Below are positions 1-13,314 of a stretch of DNA of 64,000 nt, piece by piece. The DNA comes from Obelidium mucronatum. Its lineage: Eukaryota > Chytridiomycota > Chytridiomycetes > Chytridiales > Chytriomycetaceae. Numbering within the stretch: the first letter of the stretch is position 1; the number at the start of each line of letters is the position of its first letter. The stretch lies in assembly GCA_025765595.1 (NCBI GenBank), contig JAIVFH010000014.1, forward strand, positions 186,001 through 250,000, written 5' to 3'. The translations under genes were made by a program, and so were the position numbers. The notes below the pieces were generated by a model. The model made no database searches. It saw nothing but the letters and a program-made list of their open reading frames with translations, and was not told the DNA's origin.

Positions 1-942
1 CATCACCAGTTCTGCAATTCAGACGTTATCCAAGATGAACTACAGCATGGGTACCGTCAGCGTCACCACAGTCCTCTTCATGTTGCACTTGAATGTGTAT
101 GAGATCGATTTCACCCCGAGGACTTGGATCCGGTGGGCAGCGTACCTGGATTCCCTGAGCTTCTTTGTTTTATACCTCGGTGATATTGTGCAAGATACAG
201 CCGATTGCCGGTTTCTGAGAAACATCAAAGTGGCTTGCGATTTGCTGTGGAGTTTCAAGGACGCTTTCAAGATTGGCTATATTGTATTGCAAACGACAAT
301 GATATATAGGTCGCCAAGGCGGTGGCCTGCGTGGTGGGCTGCGTTAGGAAGCTTGATTCTGTATTGGACATTTATGAGTCAGTTGTATGGGTTTTCAGGT
401 TTGGAAACACTTCCTTTTTAGTATTTACACACTCGATTCAGAATGTAACTCCGGCATTGGCGGCAGATGGCTCATTTTGTTTTGTGCTACCCGGATTGGA
501 ACCTGCTCGAATTGCTTTGTATGGGTTTTGGATTGCAGTGGAATTCACGTGTATCGTCCTCATTACGATGAAATTATATATACCCTTCTTTCAAAGAAGA
601 AACGATGCTCAGTGCTTATTGGTGGGAGATGGCGAATCAGGAGACTTGCATGCTATAAGAAATGCCATGCAGCTGCTAGTTATCCTGTCATTGACGATGG
701 GGATTACTCTTTGGACGTTAATATACTATGAAAGCCTTCAGTCTAGCCTTGTTCTCCAAGTCAGAAATATTGTAATTGTATTCTCGCAGATGGTTCTGGT
801 CATTGCAAGCGAACGAGACACACAATATTCGAAACAATCCAACCACCATCACCACCACCATCACCACCACCATCACCAACATCACCAACACCATCACTCT
901 AATCCCACTCTCAACCATAATCATACCAGTCAAAACAAGTGA
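1..942 (+). CDS. Multi-pass membrane protein with poly-His tail, 5' partial
   Basis: The reading frame is already open at base 2 and matches residues just after the start of the paralog at 13446-14303 (both have YSMG, then FMLH, then PRTW), so the start codon lies before the window. The two frames join through an apparent 44-nt intron (378-421, GTCAGT...TTTTAG), after which FVLPGLEPAR leads into further hydrophobic helices. I count roughly six or seven membrane segments, so a receptor-like or transporter-like fold is possible, but I do not recognise the family. The cytosolic end is odd: about 11 consecutive histidines followed by further His/Gln pairs (roughly 841-900), which the paralog lacks. 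The paralog has no intron. The family and membrane topology are inference. Confidence 0.75.
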
Positions 943-1030
943 AGCCTGCTGTAGAAATAATAAATAGTTTTGTAGTTTTTTTAATCAAACAAATTTTCCA
1001 ATCATTGGCAGTGCTTCATATCCAACAGCA

Positions 1031-3785
1031 ATGCAGCCAGCCATAGTCCTTCGCATCGTTGCGAGCCTGGCTCTGCTGGGGCCGCTGGCGCATGCGCAGG
1101 GGCCTGCGGCATCAACAACGCTGCGGCCGACCACCACCGCTTCCAGCTCGGGCCGGACGAGCACGGGCACGGGCACGGGCACGGCCAGCGCGGCGGCGGC
1201 GTCGGCGTCGGCGTCTGCGGCGCCCGGCGGAAACAACGTGGCGCCGAGCGGCGTTGCGGTCGGCGCGGCGGCGGTGGCTCCTGCGCCGGCGCTGACGCGG
1301 TTTGGCGCCAGCGCGCACTGGATCGCCGACCAGGGCGTGATCCTGTTTGTGGGCGGCGTGACGGGCTCGTGGAACGTGCAGACGGTGCGTTGCTGTGTGT
1401 GTGTGTGTGTTTTTGTTTCTTACCGCCGCGATTAGAATCTGCCGGGCGACCAGGCGATCGCCGCGCTGTCGCTGCGCACCCAGGGCTTCGGCGCGCGCCT
1501 GCCGCCGCAGTGGCTGGCCGTGCCGCCGCCGGCGCTGGTCAACGCGCCGCCAAACTCCGTTGATCCGCGTCTGACGTCGTACGCCGTGTCCGCCGTCGTG
1601 CGCAGCGGCGACGTGCAGATGGCCGGCCCGAACGTCAACGTGCTGTACTACTTGTTTGGAAACTCGGCGAATCCGTCCACGTCCGCCGTTTATCAGTTAC
1701 GACCATAATTGCCCAATATTTGCACAAGCCCAACAAGCAAAATTAATCAATTTGTCTCTAGATACATCCCCAGCAACGCTGCTACTATTCAATCATACAA
1801 CAGCCAAGTTCGTTCTGCGTCCCCTCGTGCTCGTGCAGCTTCTTGTCTTCTCGATCCTTCAACTCTCATTATTCATGGTGGTGCTGACGGTGTCGATGGA
1901 GGCTCAAAAACCCAAACTATTCAAGGAACCTACTTTCTTTCTTTGACAAACGCTACCACTACAACTAATGCATGGGTTGCAAAGGCTGGCTCTGAAGCGG
2001 ACCCCCTTCTGCATGACCATTCCATGGTGTGTGTGTCGGGAATTGCTTATATGCTGGGAGGCATCGAAAACGAATTGAACAAGGACGGTACCATGAAGGG
2101 CGCCAGCTTGTCATCTGTATACGTTTACTCATACACTAATAATATCTTTGGTGGCTCGTGGAAGAATCAGTCGGTTTCGCCTGATCCACAATATGGATAT
2201 CCTCTTCCTAGAAGATCAGCCACTTTAACTGCTGGTAAGGGATGAACTGAAATAGATGACCAACAATATAAAGTTATAACCCTCTTATTTAGTAAATCCA
2301 ACCAGCAACATTCTGTTGTATCATGGTGGTGTGGCTCCAGATATCTCCATATCTTTCAACGATCTTTGGCAACTGGATACGAGAACATTCACGTGGAAGC
2401 AACTCAATCCAGCCCCACAAGTCCGTCACTCACACAATGCAATTGCTGTGAACAATTACCTTGTCGTGGCGTTTGGCGTAGTCTCCAATGGAAGTGATCC
2501 AAATCCACCTATTCCTGGCCTTATTGCCTATGATATTTCGAAAGGAACTTGGGGTGATATGCTCACCAGTGTACCCTTTGGAGCACCAGCCGCTCTTCCA
2601 ACGCATGTTAATCTTTCGCCCACTGATGGATTAGGAGGCGGTGGTGACGGTGCAATCACGCTTCCTTTACCTGTCGTATATGGTTTGGCGGGAGGTGGAG
2701 GTGGGTTGCTGCTGATTATTATTGCTGTGGTCGTTTTCCGTCGCCGGAAAGTTGCCAAGAACGAGCAAGCAGAGCTGGAACAAAGGATGACTGATCGATT
2801 GCATCGAGAAGATACAGATCGGCAATTGGCGTTGCAAGGAATTTTGGGAGCAAACGCTACACCTCACGCTGGAAGAGAAGTTGGTGGAGAACTAGCCCGC
2901 GTTATTAGGCACAATCAAACTGGGGTGAGATCGGGCGGTCCTTCTATGGATGGTGATTCCGAGGAAGATTCTATTTCGGATGATGTGGGAGCTTATAAAT
3001 TTGGTATGAAGGTCGGATTGAAAGATGAACCTTCAAAACTCGCTCCAGCCATGAGAAGCTCGTACGCAAGTGGACTGAGTTATCCTTCTGGATCTGGTGT
3101 GTCGACTGAAGAATCAAGCGAGGACGACTCGGAAGTTGGGTCAAGCATTCACGGAGGTGCAGGATCCAGCCACAATGCCCCCTCCTCCCCCAAGTTAAAC
3201 CCCTCTCTTGGTGGTGAAAGCACCAGCAAAAAAGCTCAGCAGCGTGCAAGTCTCATGGACAGTGTCTCGAAGCGTTCTAGCAAAAGCGCAATCTTTCCAA
3301 AAGACGAACCATTGCGACCGTGGGAACTTCCTGGAATGGGAACTCTCAAGTCTCCCGGCAGGTCATCTGCGATCGGTGCCGCACCTGCCAACCGTTCTCC
3401 ACTCGTTCAAAATATTCGCTCTCGCTCCCCATTGGTAACTGATGCAGGACATTCACCCAAACCCTACATCTTTGGGAACAACGACGTTCGCGAAAAGAAG
3501 TCCCGTTTCTCATTGAACTCATCGATTCGTTCCAGTGAAGGGTCTACTGCAGGTGGAGAAAACTTTGACGAATCCCAATATATGCGGTCCTTGTTTGCTC
3601 AGTTTTCGGATGAGCAAATTTTGGAGAGTTGGAATTCTTACGTAATGTATACGGGACAAGTTTATACTATCGAACAAATTGTGTCGCTTCGTACAATCTA
3701 TGGAACGCCTCGTGTTGCTCCTTCGGTGGGGAATAGCGGCAGTGCTGCGGGTGGTGGTTCTCCGGGACCAACGCGGCCAGAATAA
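1031..3785 (+). CDS. Kelch-repeat type I membrane protein
   Basis: Four exons (1031-1384, 1436-1695, 1762-2234, 2293-3785) join in frame to give about 859 residues. The N-terminus is a signal peptide (IVLRIVASLALLGPLAHA), followed by a low-complexity Thr/Ser/Ala stretch. The ectodomain shows kelch-type blades with GG turns (LFVGGVTGS, LIIHGGADGV, YMLGGIEN, LLYHGGVAPD). A single membrane helix (GGGGGLLLIIIAVVVF) and basic RRRK stop-transfer lie near genomic 2690-2755. The cytosolic tail of about 340 residues is Ser-rich and disordered. This is the general layout of fungal kelch surface proteins; ligand and role are unknown. Exon 1 and exon 2 are much more GC-rich than the rest, and intron 1 carries a (GT)n run. 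The start is chosen because it begins the signal peptide. Confidence 0.85.
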
Positions 3786-3971
3786 TTTTGTTTTGTTCCT
3801 TCTCTCTTTGCTTCTAAGCCCATTGAATCCATTCCTGTGTAATGGACAGATAGAATGTCTATATAAAAAAAATTATGATGCAACGAACAACTGAATGAGG
3901 ATCTTCCTTCTATTGTAATGAGGTGGTGCATGAAAAACAAAGCAAAAAAAAAAAATTCGGCTTCTCCAAAG

Positions 3972-5552
3972 TCAGCACCAGTCCGTCGTATCTATCTCTA
4001 CACCCAATTGCGCTTCAAAGCATTGCGTCATACTTAAGCGCTGTGGCGCAATACCCCCACCACCTTGAGACTTGCATTCAAGTTTCCCGTTAATTGCGTA
4101 AACACTCGACGCCAATGACATTCCTCTGCTTCGCAATTGCGGTTGAACAATCGTTTGCCAGAACCACTGCACAGTCGACCAATTCACTGTTTCATCGTAT
4201 GCGACAATGTCAGGGTTACTGTAAATCTGTGGATTCCCAAGTGCTTTCGCGGCGGCAAGGTAGTTTTGCTCCCATGATAGTTGCAGGTAACCGCGACCGT
4301 AGAACCACCCATATGGACACGCGCTAGGATTGTTTCGGCAACCAATTTCGGTTGTGATTGTGAATTTCGCGCTTTCATGTGCACAATTTCCTGGTAAGAA
4401 AAAATTCAAAAAAAAAAAAAACAGTTAAATTCAAAAATTAAAATAAAAGAAGAAGAACAACAACAACAGCTATATAAATAAATAATTACCCAGCAATATC
4501 GCCAACTCTTTTAATCCAGATATAGGCGCCACAAAACCAGTGACCATGGAAGGATACAAGTCAACTCTTCCCACTCCACACGCCTGCAGAGCATTATTGA
4601 ACGCAATCGGCCCAATGAAGGACGCAATTGATCCAGGTAATGGCGAAGGTGCAGCTCCTGTTGCCGCGGTTGTTTGCACCGCAATGTTCCCAACCGCGTT
4701 TGGAATGCCATTTGCAGCATTTGCAAGTAACGAATTTGTTGTGCCTGTAGCTGAAGCGCGAGCAGGCAGGGTAGGTAGAACCGGCATGTCTCCTTTGATG
4801 CATACTTTGGCTTGATTTGGTAACGCCCAGCAATTAATACCGGCATTCCACAAAGCCAATAAGGAAACCGAAATCGACGGATTCGCTCGAATAACGTCAA
4901 GACAGGTTTGGTTATTTGATGAGATTGTAGTAGTAGCCGTGCATTTTGCAGAAAGCGTGAAGGAGGACGAGTTGGTGGCGCGGCCGCTGAAGGTGACCGT
5001 TGGTGCTGAAGGGTAATGTCCCCGTAGGCAGTATTGGTTCCCTGGGAAATCTAACGTGTCGAAGCAGTTGAGTGTAGGATTGAGAATTCGAAAGTTTGTT
5101 CCAGTCACGCCGTAGGCACCGGATATTAAGTCGCATGTGTCGGTTGCTTGCATGGGGTACGAGAGGTCGCATGCTATTCCTGTTGCGTGATCACTGCTGG
5201 TGTATGTATATGAGACACAAAGCAGTGTATTTGCGTCTAGTGTGTAGCCATTTACACAAGGAATTGACGGATTCATGAGTTTTAGAGAATCCAACGTCTT
5301 GAGGCAAACAAAAGGAATAAGCTTGTGTGAGTAATAAATAAAATGATTGATAGAAACCATTCCCAGGCTGGACGCTACACTTCCACAGGTTTCCCCTCGT
5401 CCTTGAGTCAAGACTGTTGTCGAGCAGTCGATGACGTTGAGGAGGACGTCTTCCTTGATTTGAGGATTCCAATGACCTCGGGCCTTTTGGCTTGGATACA
5501 GGTATGCATATGCTGTCGGTAAAGCCAGCAGAGCTAGTATGATAGATGGCAT
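3972..5552 (-). CDS. Secreted GH19-type chitinase with LysM-like modules (copy A)
   Basis: Three exons (5552-5358, 5297-4490, 4390-3972) give about 473 residues. A signal peptide (MPSIILALLALPTAYA) is followed by Cys-rich LysM-like modules (for example YPMQATDTCDLISGAYGV and NPTLNCFD) and then a GH19 catalytic domain. The catalytic region shows CAHESAKF with the presumed acid Glu in HES, a second Glu about ten residues on (TTEIGC), and the family strand YGRGYLQLSWEQNY. GH19 enzymes cleave chitin or peptidoglycan-type glycans; the LysM-like part would bind GlcNAc polymers outside the cell. It is a tandem duplicate of 5816-7430 with the first two introns at identical positions and phases but without the third. 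An upstream in-frame Met at 5579 is possible but does not begin a signal peptide. Confidence 0.88.
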
Positions 5553-5815
5553 TCGATGAGGATAATTTCCTTTAGGCATACTCTGTGGTAATTTCCAGAA
5601 ATGAACTGGTTCACAAGCACACGTCAATATTGAAAAAATATATGAAGAGAAAAATACCAATATATTCTAAGTACAATGAGGATAAACATGTTCACAAATA
5701 GAACCGCAAGAGGCAAGACGAAAGGCAATGAGGGAGGATATCACAAAATGTACGAATAGATATATGTATAAAGAGAGAAAGAGAATGATTGCGGTTGATT
5801 AGTTCACGAAGGAGA

Positions 5816-7430
5816 CTAACAGTAGTCCTCCCAGCCCAAACCGGCACCAAATTGGTCACTAAAGCACTGCGTCATGCGGGCTCGGTCTGAGTTAATACCA
5901 GCCCAGCCACCCATTGACCCACACTCAATGTAACCATTCACTGCCTGGACGCTAGAGGCTAAAGACATCCCGTTTTGATAAAGACGCCATTGAACTGCTG
6001 TTGTCCAAAACCATTGAACAACTGCCCAGTTCACTTCCTGCCATCAAACAATCAGAATATAAGAGACAGCTATAAGATCATGAGATAAAAAAAATGAACA
6101 AACCTCACTGTCTGCCACAACTTCTGGGTTTGAGTAAATTTCAGGAATACCAAGTGCCCATGAAGCTTGCTGATAATTTCCTTCTCCAGTGAGTTGAATG
6201 TATCCACGTCCATACCAACATCCGTAACGGCAGTTACAGTTTCGGCAAGCAATTTCACGAGTAGCAGTGAAATGGCCACTTTCGTGGGCAATGTTACCTG
6301 TGGTACAAGCAAAATGATAGTCAGGAAATTTGCACCATAACAACAAAAAACAGCAGAAACTTAAACATACCAAGCAAAATCGCAAGCTCTTGTCGACTGG
6401 CTAGTGGCGCTTGAAATCCCTTGATCATTGAGGTGTACAGAGAATCATGCCAAATACCGCAGTTTTGCATGGCACGATCGAATTCATATTGATTAATCAA
6501 CGATGGAATTGATCCTGGCGCGGGTTTGGGTGGTGGGGGTGGGCTTGGCGAGGGTGATTCTGCCGGGGTGGTGGTTGCTACTGGGATAACAGCAGTACCA
6601 ATGCTTTCAGTATTAGATGGAACAGCACTAGGGCTCGGAAGGCGAGTTGGCTTGACAGGGAGGTCAGGAAAATCGCCTTGAATACAGATTTTCGAACCAA
6701 CAGGGAGATTCCAGCAATTAATCCCTGTGTTCCAACGGGAAAGAAGAGAAACCGAAACATTGGCATGTTCACGGACTACATCGATACAAGTTTGGTTCGC
6801 TTGTTGGATGGTCAATGTTGATGCGCATTTGTCGGATAATTTTACTTCAGCCGAAGTAGTATTTGAAGGAGCACCACCAAAAACGGCGGTCGAGTTAGGG
6901 TAACGACCTGACAGACAATAATGATTGCCCGCCATCATCACAGTATCGAAGCAATTGAGAGTTGGATTGAGAATCTTGTAGTTTGTTGCAGAGATGCCAA
7001 AGGCTGTTGTAACGCCCTCACACGTGTCACTGGCCTGCATTAAATATGCATGATCGCACTTGATCCACGCCTTCTTGTCTTCAGTAACCTCGCTAGAAGC
7101 AACACAAACAAGCGTATTTGGCTCCAGGGTGTATCCATTAATACAAGGCAGAGCGGGGTTCAGCCCTCGAATTGATTCGACAGTCTGCTCCACAAGTCGC
7201 AATTAGCACAATAAAATGAAACTATACAAACAGACCATGCCTGCACTGGCAGAGATTGAACCACAGGTTTCGTTTTTCGCCTCAACAAGGATTGTGTTGG
7301 CACAGTCCACCACTTGCCGAATCGCTTCGCGCTTGACGGCTGGGTTCCAGTGCCCGTTCATATTGGCATAGAGAAATGCCTGTGCTGTTGATGCTGCCAC
7401 GAGTAGCGCAGCAGTGGAATGAGGCTTCAT
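5816..7430 (-). CDS. Secreted GH19-type chitinase with LysM-like modules (copy B)
   Basis: Four exons (7430-7236, 7184-6371, 6297-6104, 6037-5816) give about 474 residues. The order is signal peptide (MKPHSTAALLVAASTAQA), LysM-like Cys modules (YLMQASDTCEGVTTAFGI, NPTLNCFD, INCWNLPVGSKICIQGD), a Pro/Ser linker (SPSPSPPPPPKPAPG), and a GH19 domain. Catalytic-region motifs are IAHESGHFTATREIACR with both candidate Glu residues and WYGRGYIQLTGEGNY. Copy A next door is the same protein with a shorter, Thr/Ala-rich linker. Copy B has one extra intron (6103-6038) inside the catalytic domain. The likely role is chitin remodelling or degradation outside the cell; whether it acts on self wall or on a substrate cannot be told from sequence. 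Confidence 0.88.
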
Positions 7431-8094
7431 TTAGGATTTGAGATGAGATATGGATTTAGTCAAAAAAAACGTTTAAGGGGAAAATAGAAATCATTATAAG
7501 GGGCAAAAAACAATAGAAGTTTTGACGCTCAATTGGAAAATTGGAATCTAAACTGGCTTTTCGCAGTGTTTTCATCCACTGCACAGTCTAACACTCATTT
7601 TCTTATTTAGTCTAACAATCTAACAATCATTTTCTTATTTTCACTTTTAAAACGAGGAAATGACCGCGGGTTGACGAATTGCCAAAAACTTGAAGCGGAA
7701 CACGCAGCCGAAATGTGAACTGGCCATTGTTTGTTTGCTGATTTGCCCCCACGTGACTTACCAAAAAATTTTCTCCTTTTTTCACACAAGACACTTCGTG
7801 TGTATTACCAGACTTCGACCAGAGCATAATGCTTGGGTTAAAATGGGGTTTTTTTTAAAAAAAAAAACGCGTGGAAGCCTTCTCTTATAGAAATCATTAT
7901 GCCCCACTGTTGCTAATCTCCAAAACGCTGCAACTCTCCGCAGAAATCATAAAACGGAAAGTGATCTATTTTTTATTTTATGCGAAGAAACAAGAAAACT
8001 TATTGAGGCGTAAACTGAAACACCTGCTTTGCCACCTTTGTCCTTCATATTCTGTGCCACACGCCCTTTTCCCATCAAACAAAAAATTGCGAAA
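7431..8094. other. Divergent intergenic region, no gene seen
   Basis: These 664 bases separate the start of chitinase copy B from the start of the exon-repeat gene on the other strand. The stretch is AT-rich with homopolymer A and T runs. Short open frames on both strands show no recognisable domain or splice structure. It presumably carries both promoters, but I cannot point to a specific site. Confidence 0.6.
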
Positions 8095-9207
8095 ATGACC
8101 ACACCAGCCAAATTGAAGAAAGTGGGAACGGTACGTCAATGGCTCTGCTGCAATGCAACATATCTTCTAAAAGTAGTACTTTGCAGATGAATGCCACAGT
8201 GTTGGAAGCTACCAAGCGTGGATTCGGAACCACGGATACAACCCGTTCCAGCAAAGAGAAGGCCAGAGAAGGACTGAAGAACAAAGCAAAGAAGGGCAAG
8301 AAGCGCCCAATTGCCGCCGTGATCGAAGAGGCATCTGAAGACGAGGCTGAAGCGGTCGTTGAAGAAGCTGTTGACGAAACCCCGGAAACGCAAGACCAAA
8401 TTGATGAGGACGCTGAAGATGATCAAGAGCCAACTCACTCTGGGGAAGCTGCAGCAGAGTCCGCTGAGTCCGCCGAGTCCGAAGAGCAAGAGGAGGAAGT
8501 TGCCGTTGCTGAAGAAGTTGCCGACCAGGACGAGGTCGAGCAAGAGGAGGCTGATCAAGCGGAGGAATCGGAGGAACCGGAAGCCGCAGATGACGGTGAG
8601 GACGAGGAAGAGGAGGACGAGGAGATCGAACAACCGCCTGCCAAGAAAGTGAAGGTGAATTCATTTCTTTCCAAACTCTGGTGCTGATGTTTTGATATTC
8701 AGCTGTCCAAGGCTGGCACCATGGCTGCAACAGTCAAGGAAGCCAAAGATCGTGGATTTGCTGCTGCCGATGATGCTGGCGAGCGTGCAACAAAGTCGGC
8801 CGCTAAAGCCTCTTTGGTGACCCCGCGCAAGGTTAAGCAGCCTAAGAAAGCCGCTGCTGCTGCCACCCCTGCTACAAAGACGAAGGTATTTGAATTTTTG
8901 AATCATTGCATTGCCTAACACTTTCTTCCAGCTCACAAAAGCCGGAACAATGGCTGCCACGGTTAAGGAAGCAACTGATCGTGGGTTTTTGGCTGACGGT
9001 GAAGAGCGCCCGGCTGCCAAGGCTGCCAAAGCTTCCTTAGTGACTCCGCCTAAAACCAAGAAAGCCAAAAAGGCTGAAGCCAAAAAGAAGGCGAAGCTCA
9101 CTCGCAAGGGCACAATGGCTGCAACTTTGGAAGCTGCTGCCGCAATTGGTATCACTGCCGATGCTCCTCTTGGGTCAAGAAGAGCAGATGATAGCGATGA
9201 TGAGTAA
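8095..9207 (+). CDS. Unrecognised charged protein built from exon-linked repeats
   Basis: Four exons (8095-8130, 8187-8654, 8703-8885, 8932-9207), all phase 0, give about 320 residues. A motif of about 20 residues occurs four times, with core GTM(A/N)AT(V/L) followed by an E-A pair and usually RGF: GTMNATVLEATKRGF, AGTMAATVKEAKDRGF, AGTMAATVKEATDRGF, GTMAATLEAAAAIGI. The first three copies begin at, or a few residues before, an intron. A second shared block (AAKASLVTP) follows copies two and three. Between copies one and two lies a very acidic Glu/Asp-rich stretch; the other linkers are Lys-rich. The composition suggests a nuclear or nucleic-acid-associated protein, but this is inference and I recognise no family. 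Confidence 0.75.
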
Positions 9208-9364
9208 ATATTTGATGTTCATTTTGTACGATTCGCCACCTTTCTTTTGCTATCGTATTCTTTGTGTGTTGTTGGAAAGTCAAAAAAATAACAATTAAAT
9301 TCAGTCAATGATACGTTCAAAAGAGCAACACAAATTTGTCTATTTTCTATAATTCATTTTGTGA

Positions 9365-11232
9365 CTACTTGGTCGTTTCGTCCACGCCATATAACACGCT
9401 CTCTGCACCACCAGAACTGTGGAACACAACTTCAAATTTTTCTAAAGGCTCAGTTAGCGCTGGTAATGCGTGTTCCAATTCGGTAACAGGAACAACTGTA
9501 TCAACAGGCTCAGTTGAAACGATTGCAGGACCTTCATCAACCATACAAGCTTCAACAACTTGAGCTTGAGCAGCAAACGATGGTTGAGGGGAAGCTCTCG
9601 GAATAGAAGTTTCGTGAATTGGAGTAAAAGCCAATGGTTGAGGAGAAGCTCTCGGAATAGACGTTTCGTACATTGGAGTAACAACCAATGGTTGAGGAGA
9701 AGTTCTCGAAATGGACGTCTCGTGAACTGGATTAGCAACAAATGGTTGAGGAGAAGCTCTGGGAGTGGATGTTTCCTGAAATCCAGCAACCAAACTTGCA
9801 GGTGATTCCGGTCGAATGCGCGAGTATTCGTCCGAACAAATGGCAACCGTAACTTGATGCTCCCTTTCTGATTCTTCTCCTTCTTGTTTGCTCTGGCTTG
9901 AAACGACTTGCTTCTTCTTTGAGAGATACACATATCCTCCAACCAACAGACCAAGAAAAACAGCTCCTCCACCAGCAATACCACCAATAAGACCCACGCT
10001 CAATGACGATGTCGAAGTATTTTGGGGCGCCACTCCCGATGGTGGTTTCGAAGGCGCATTGTTTGCAACTAACCCAGGAGCTGCTGTGGCGGGAGCGGTA
10101 GCACCTTTTCCTAGAGCTGGCGGAACCAATGCGGGTACACCTGGCAATTCTTCAATTCTGAAGCTCGGGTCAACAACAACTTTAAGACTGCCCAAGAGGC
10201 CAGCGTCTAGACTTGTTCCGAGTCGCGCGATTTGGAAAATAGCATCGCTTGAAGTAGCAGTCTCGATTAAAAAGTCACCATCATCTTCATTCGATGTTTC
10301 AGTGTATGGAGTTCCTAGGTATTCCGGACGTTGATACACTTCTGCCTTCGATTCCGCAGGAAAGAACAGTTGACCAATATGAACCCCCGACTCGCCAGAA
10401 TAAGTACCATCCGAATTAAGGGACCCGTTCAAGTAAACTTTAATATGAATATGTGTTGGTCGGCCTTCGTAAAAACCTGCAGGAAAGAAGGTGAGAAGAT
10501 GATGCGAACACTACCAATTAAAAATCGAACCAGGAAAGAAAGTATCAAAATGGACAACGCCGGACTTGTCAGTCTGGTGCACTCCACGCCCAAAATTATT
10601 ATTGTTGAACAACTGCGCGTGCTGCAGCTGGCTCCCAGTTGGGTTCTTGGCAATTTCACTTTGTTCGTTGCTGAACTTTGGAACTTCTACATTAACCTTT
10701 TCTGCATCTGTTACATCATCACTATTCGCAATGTATCCGGAATATTCCCCTAATACCAACTTTCAGTCCAAGTATATGAAATGCTGTCAATGAGAACTCC
10801 TTACCAATAGCATTGGCATGCCACACATCGACGAATGCATTTGGAATTGGCTGACAAGTCTTAACATTGACAACTGTAATGGCAAGTTTCAGTGGAACCC
10901 CAGGCTGTCCATCCACAATATTCGTTCTAACTAGCTCCCTTGCAATCCTATGTGATACCTCCAGATTAGGTATTGCCTTATCGAAATCGGCACAAAAAGA
11001 GTGATCACCAGTAAGGCCCTTCTTCTATTTCCGGCTGCAACAGACAAGCGCCAGTTGCTTCGCCGTCTCGAGTTGAAATAACCCCAGAGTGAGCATTGCA
11101 GGAGCTACCAAGTGAATGGATCATGTCTCTGCGATGAGCCATCAGCGCTGGAGTCATCGCTTGCCCATGAGCTTGAACCACTACAGATTGAAGCAGCATC
11201 ATGGCAAGAGCCACAGTTGCTGTTGGGTGCAT
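9365..11232 (-). CDS. Membrane-anchored intradiol-dioxygenase-like protein
   Basis: Four exons (11232-11009, 10947-10805, 10749-10531, 10476-9365) give about 565 residues. After a signal peptide the extracellular domain follows the intradiol ring-cleavage dioxygenase family: EEGPYW, RELVRTNIVDGQPGVPL, FVDVWHANAIG, GEYSGY, FFPGFYEGRPTHIHIKV. The Tyr and His positions that bind non-haem Fe(III) in the family (Tyr in GPYW and YSGY, two His in THIHIK) are present. In active enzymes this fold opens catechol rings; a secreted form would act outside the cell. Unlike catalytic cytosolic members it continues into a membrane helix (GLIGGIAGGGAVFLGLLVGG) and a cytosolic tail with about four copies of an 18-residue repeat. 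Activity on aromatics is inferred. Confidence 0.85.
9570..9785 (-). repeat. Four imperfect 54-nt coding repeats
   Basis: Within the tail of the intradiol-like gene, about four consecutive units encode variants of ETSIPRASPQPL followed by a TP(I/M)H/Y linker (ETSTPRASPQPF, ETSISRTSPQPL, ETSIPRASPQPL, ETSIPRASPQPS). Each unit carries a Ser/Thr-Pro pair, so they could be phosphorylation or adaptor sites; that is inference. Confidence 0.8.
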
Positions 11233-11768
11233 GCGTCTAGGGTCTGTACAAGTGTAATTGAATTTCTGAAATCAAAAGTGGGTGAAATTGAAAATGATTG
11301 AAAATTGCAGTGAAGTAGGCTTGAAGCAATCACAATTGGCTCATTTTGACTCATTGCTGCATAGACAACTCTATCGCGTTTAAAGGCTCGCTGATCAGGC
11401 TGTCGATGCATAACAGGCCCACTCAACTGAAAATGGCTCGAAACATGGGACCACCGACAGGAACTTGGAAGTTACGCAATTTGTTTTTCCCTATGCTGCA
11501 GCAGCTACAGTAAGAAAAATAAATATGAAAAGAAGAGCCATCTTTCCTACCTCAAAACCACCTCAAAACAATGTCTCCTGAACTCATTCGCTGGGTTTTT
11601 GGTCTTGGCCAATCGCCTTTATTCAGAATTGACAGCTCCGGACACGTTCCCGAGAAATGTGATTAGTTTCTTAGTTCAGATGTCATTATGTCGAATAATT
11701 GTAATTTTTTATGGTTTCCTTTTCTTACCTATTTGTGTTTATACAAATAATAAATAATATCACAAAAA
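11233..11768. other. Divergent intergenic region, no gene seen
   Basis: These 536 bases lie between the start of the intradiol-like gene and the start of calmodulin copy 1 on the other strand. Short open frames (for example 11199-11426 on the minus strand) show no recognisable domain. The part next to calmodulin, around 11740-11768, is AT-rich. No specific regulatory site can be supported. Confidence 0.6.
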
Positions 11769-12471
<703 letters not shown>

Positions 12472-12625
12472 GCAACCTTTTGACTCTTCTTGTAACTCTT
12501 TAATCTGGTTCATTGAATGTAAAAATAAAAGGACTTTTCTTATTACTTATTTGCTCATAAATGATGGATTTCACTTATTTTATTGCCCATTAGGGTTTTT
12601 ATGCTGGAAGATAGGAGAATGCCTC

Positions 12626-13314
<689 letters not shown>

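Noticed and set aside
8136..8730. Long minus-strand ORFs opposite the exon-repeat gene
   Set aside because: They are mirror images of the Glu/Lys-rich coding sequence and have Leu/Arg-rich low-complexity content without domains.
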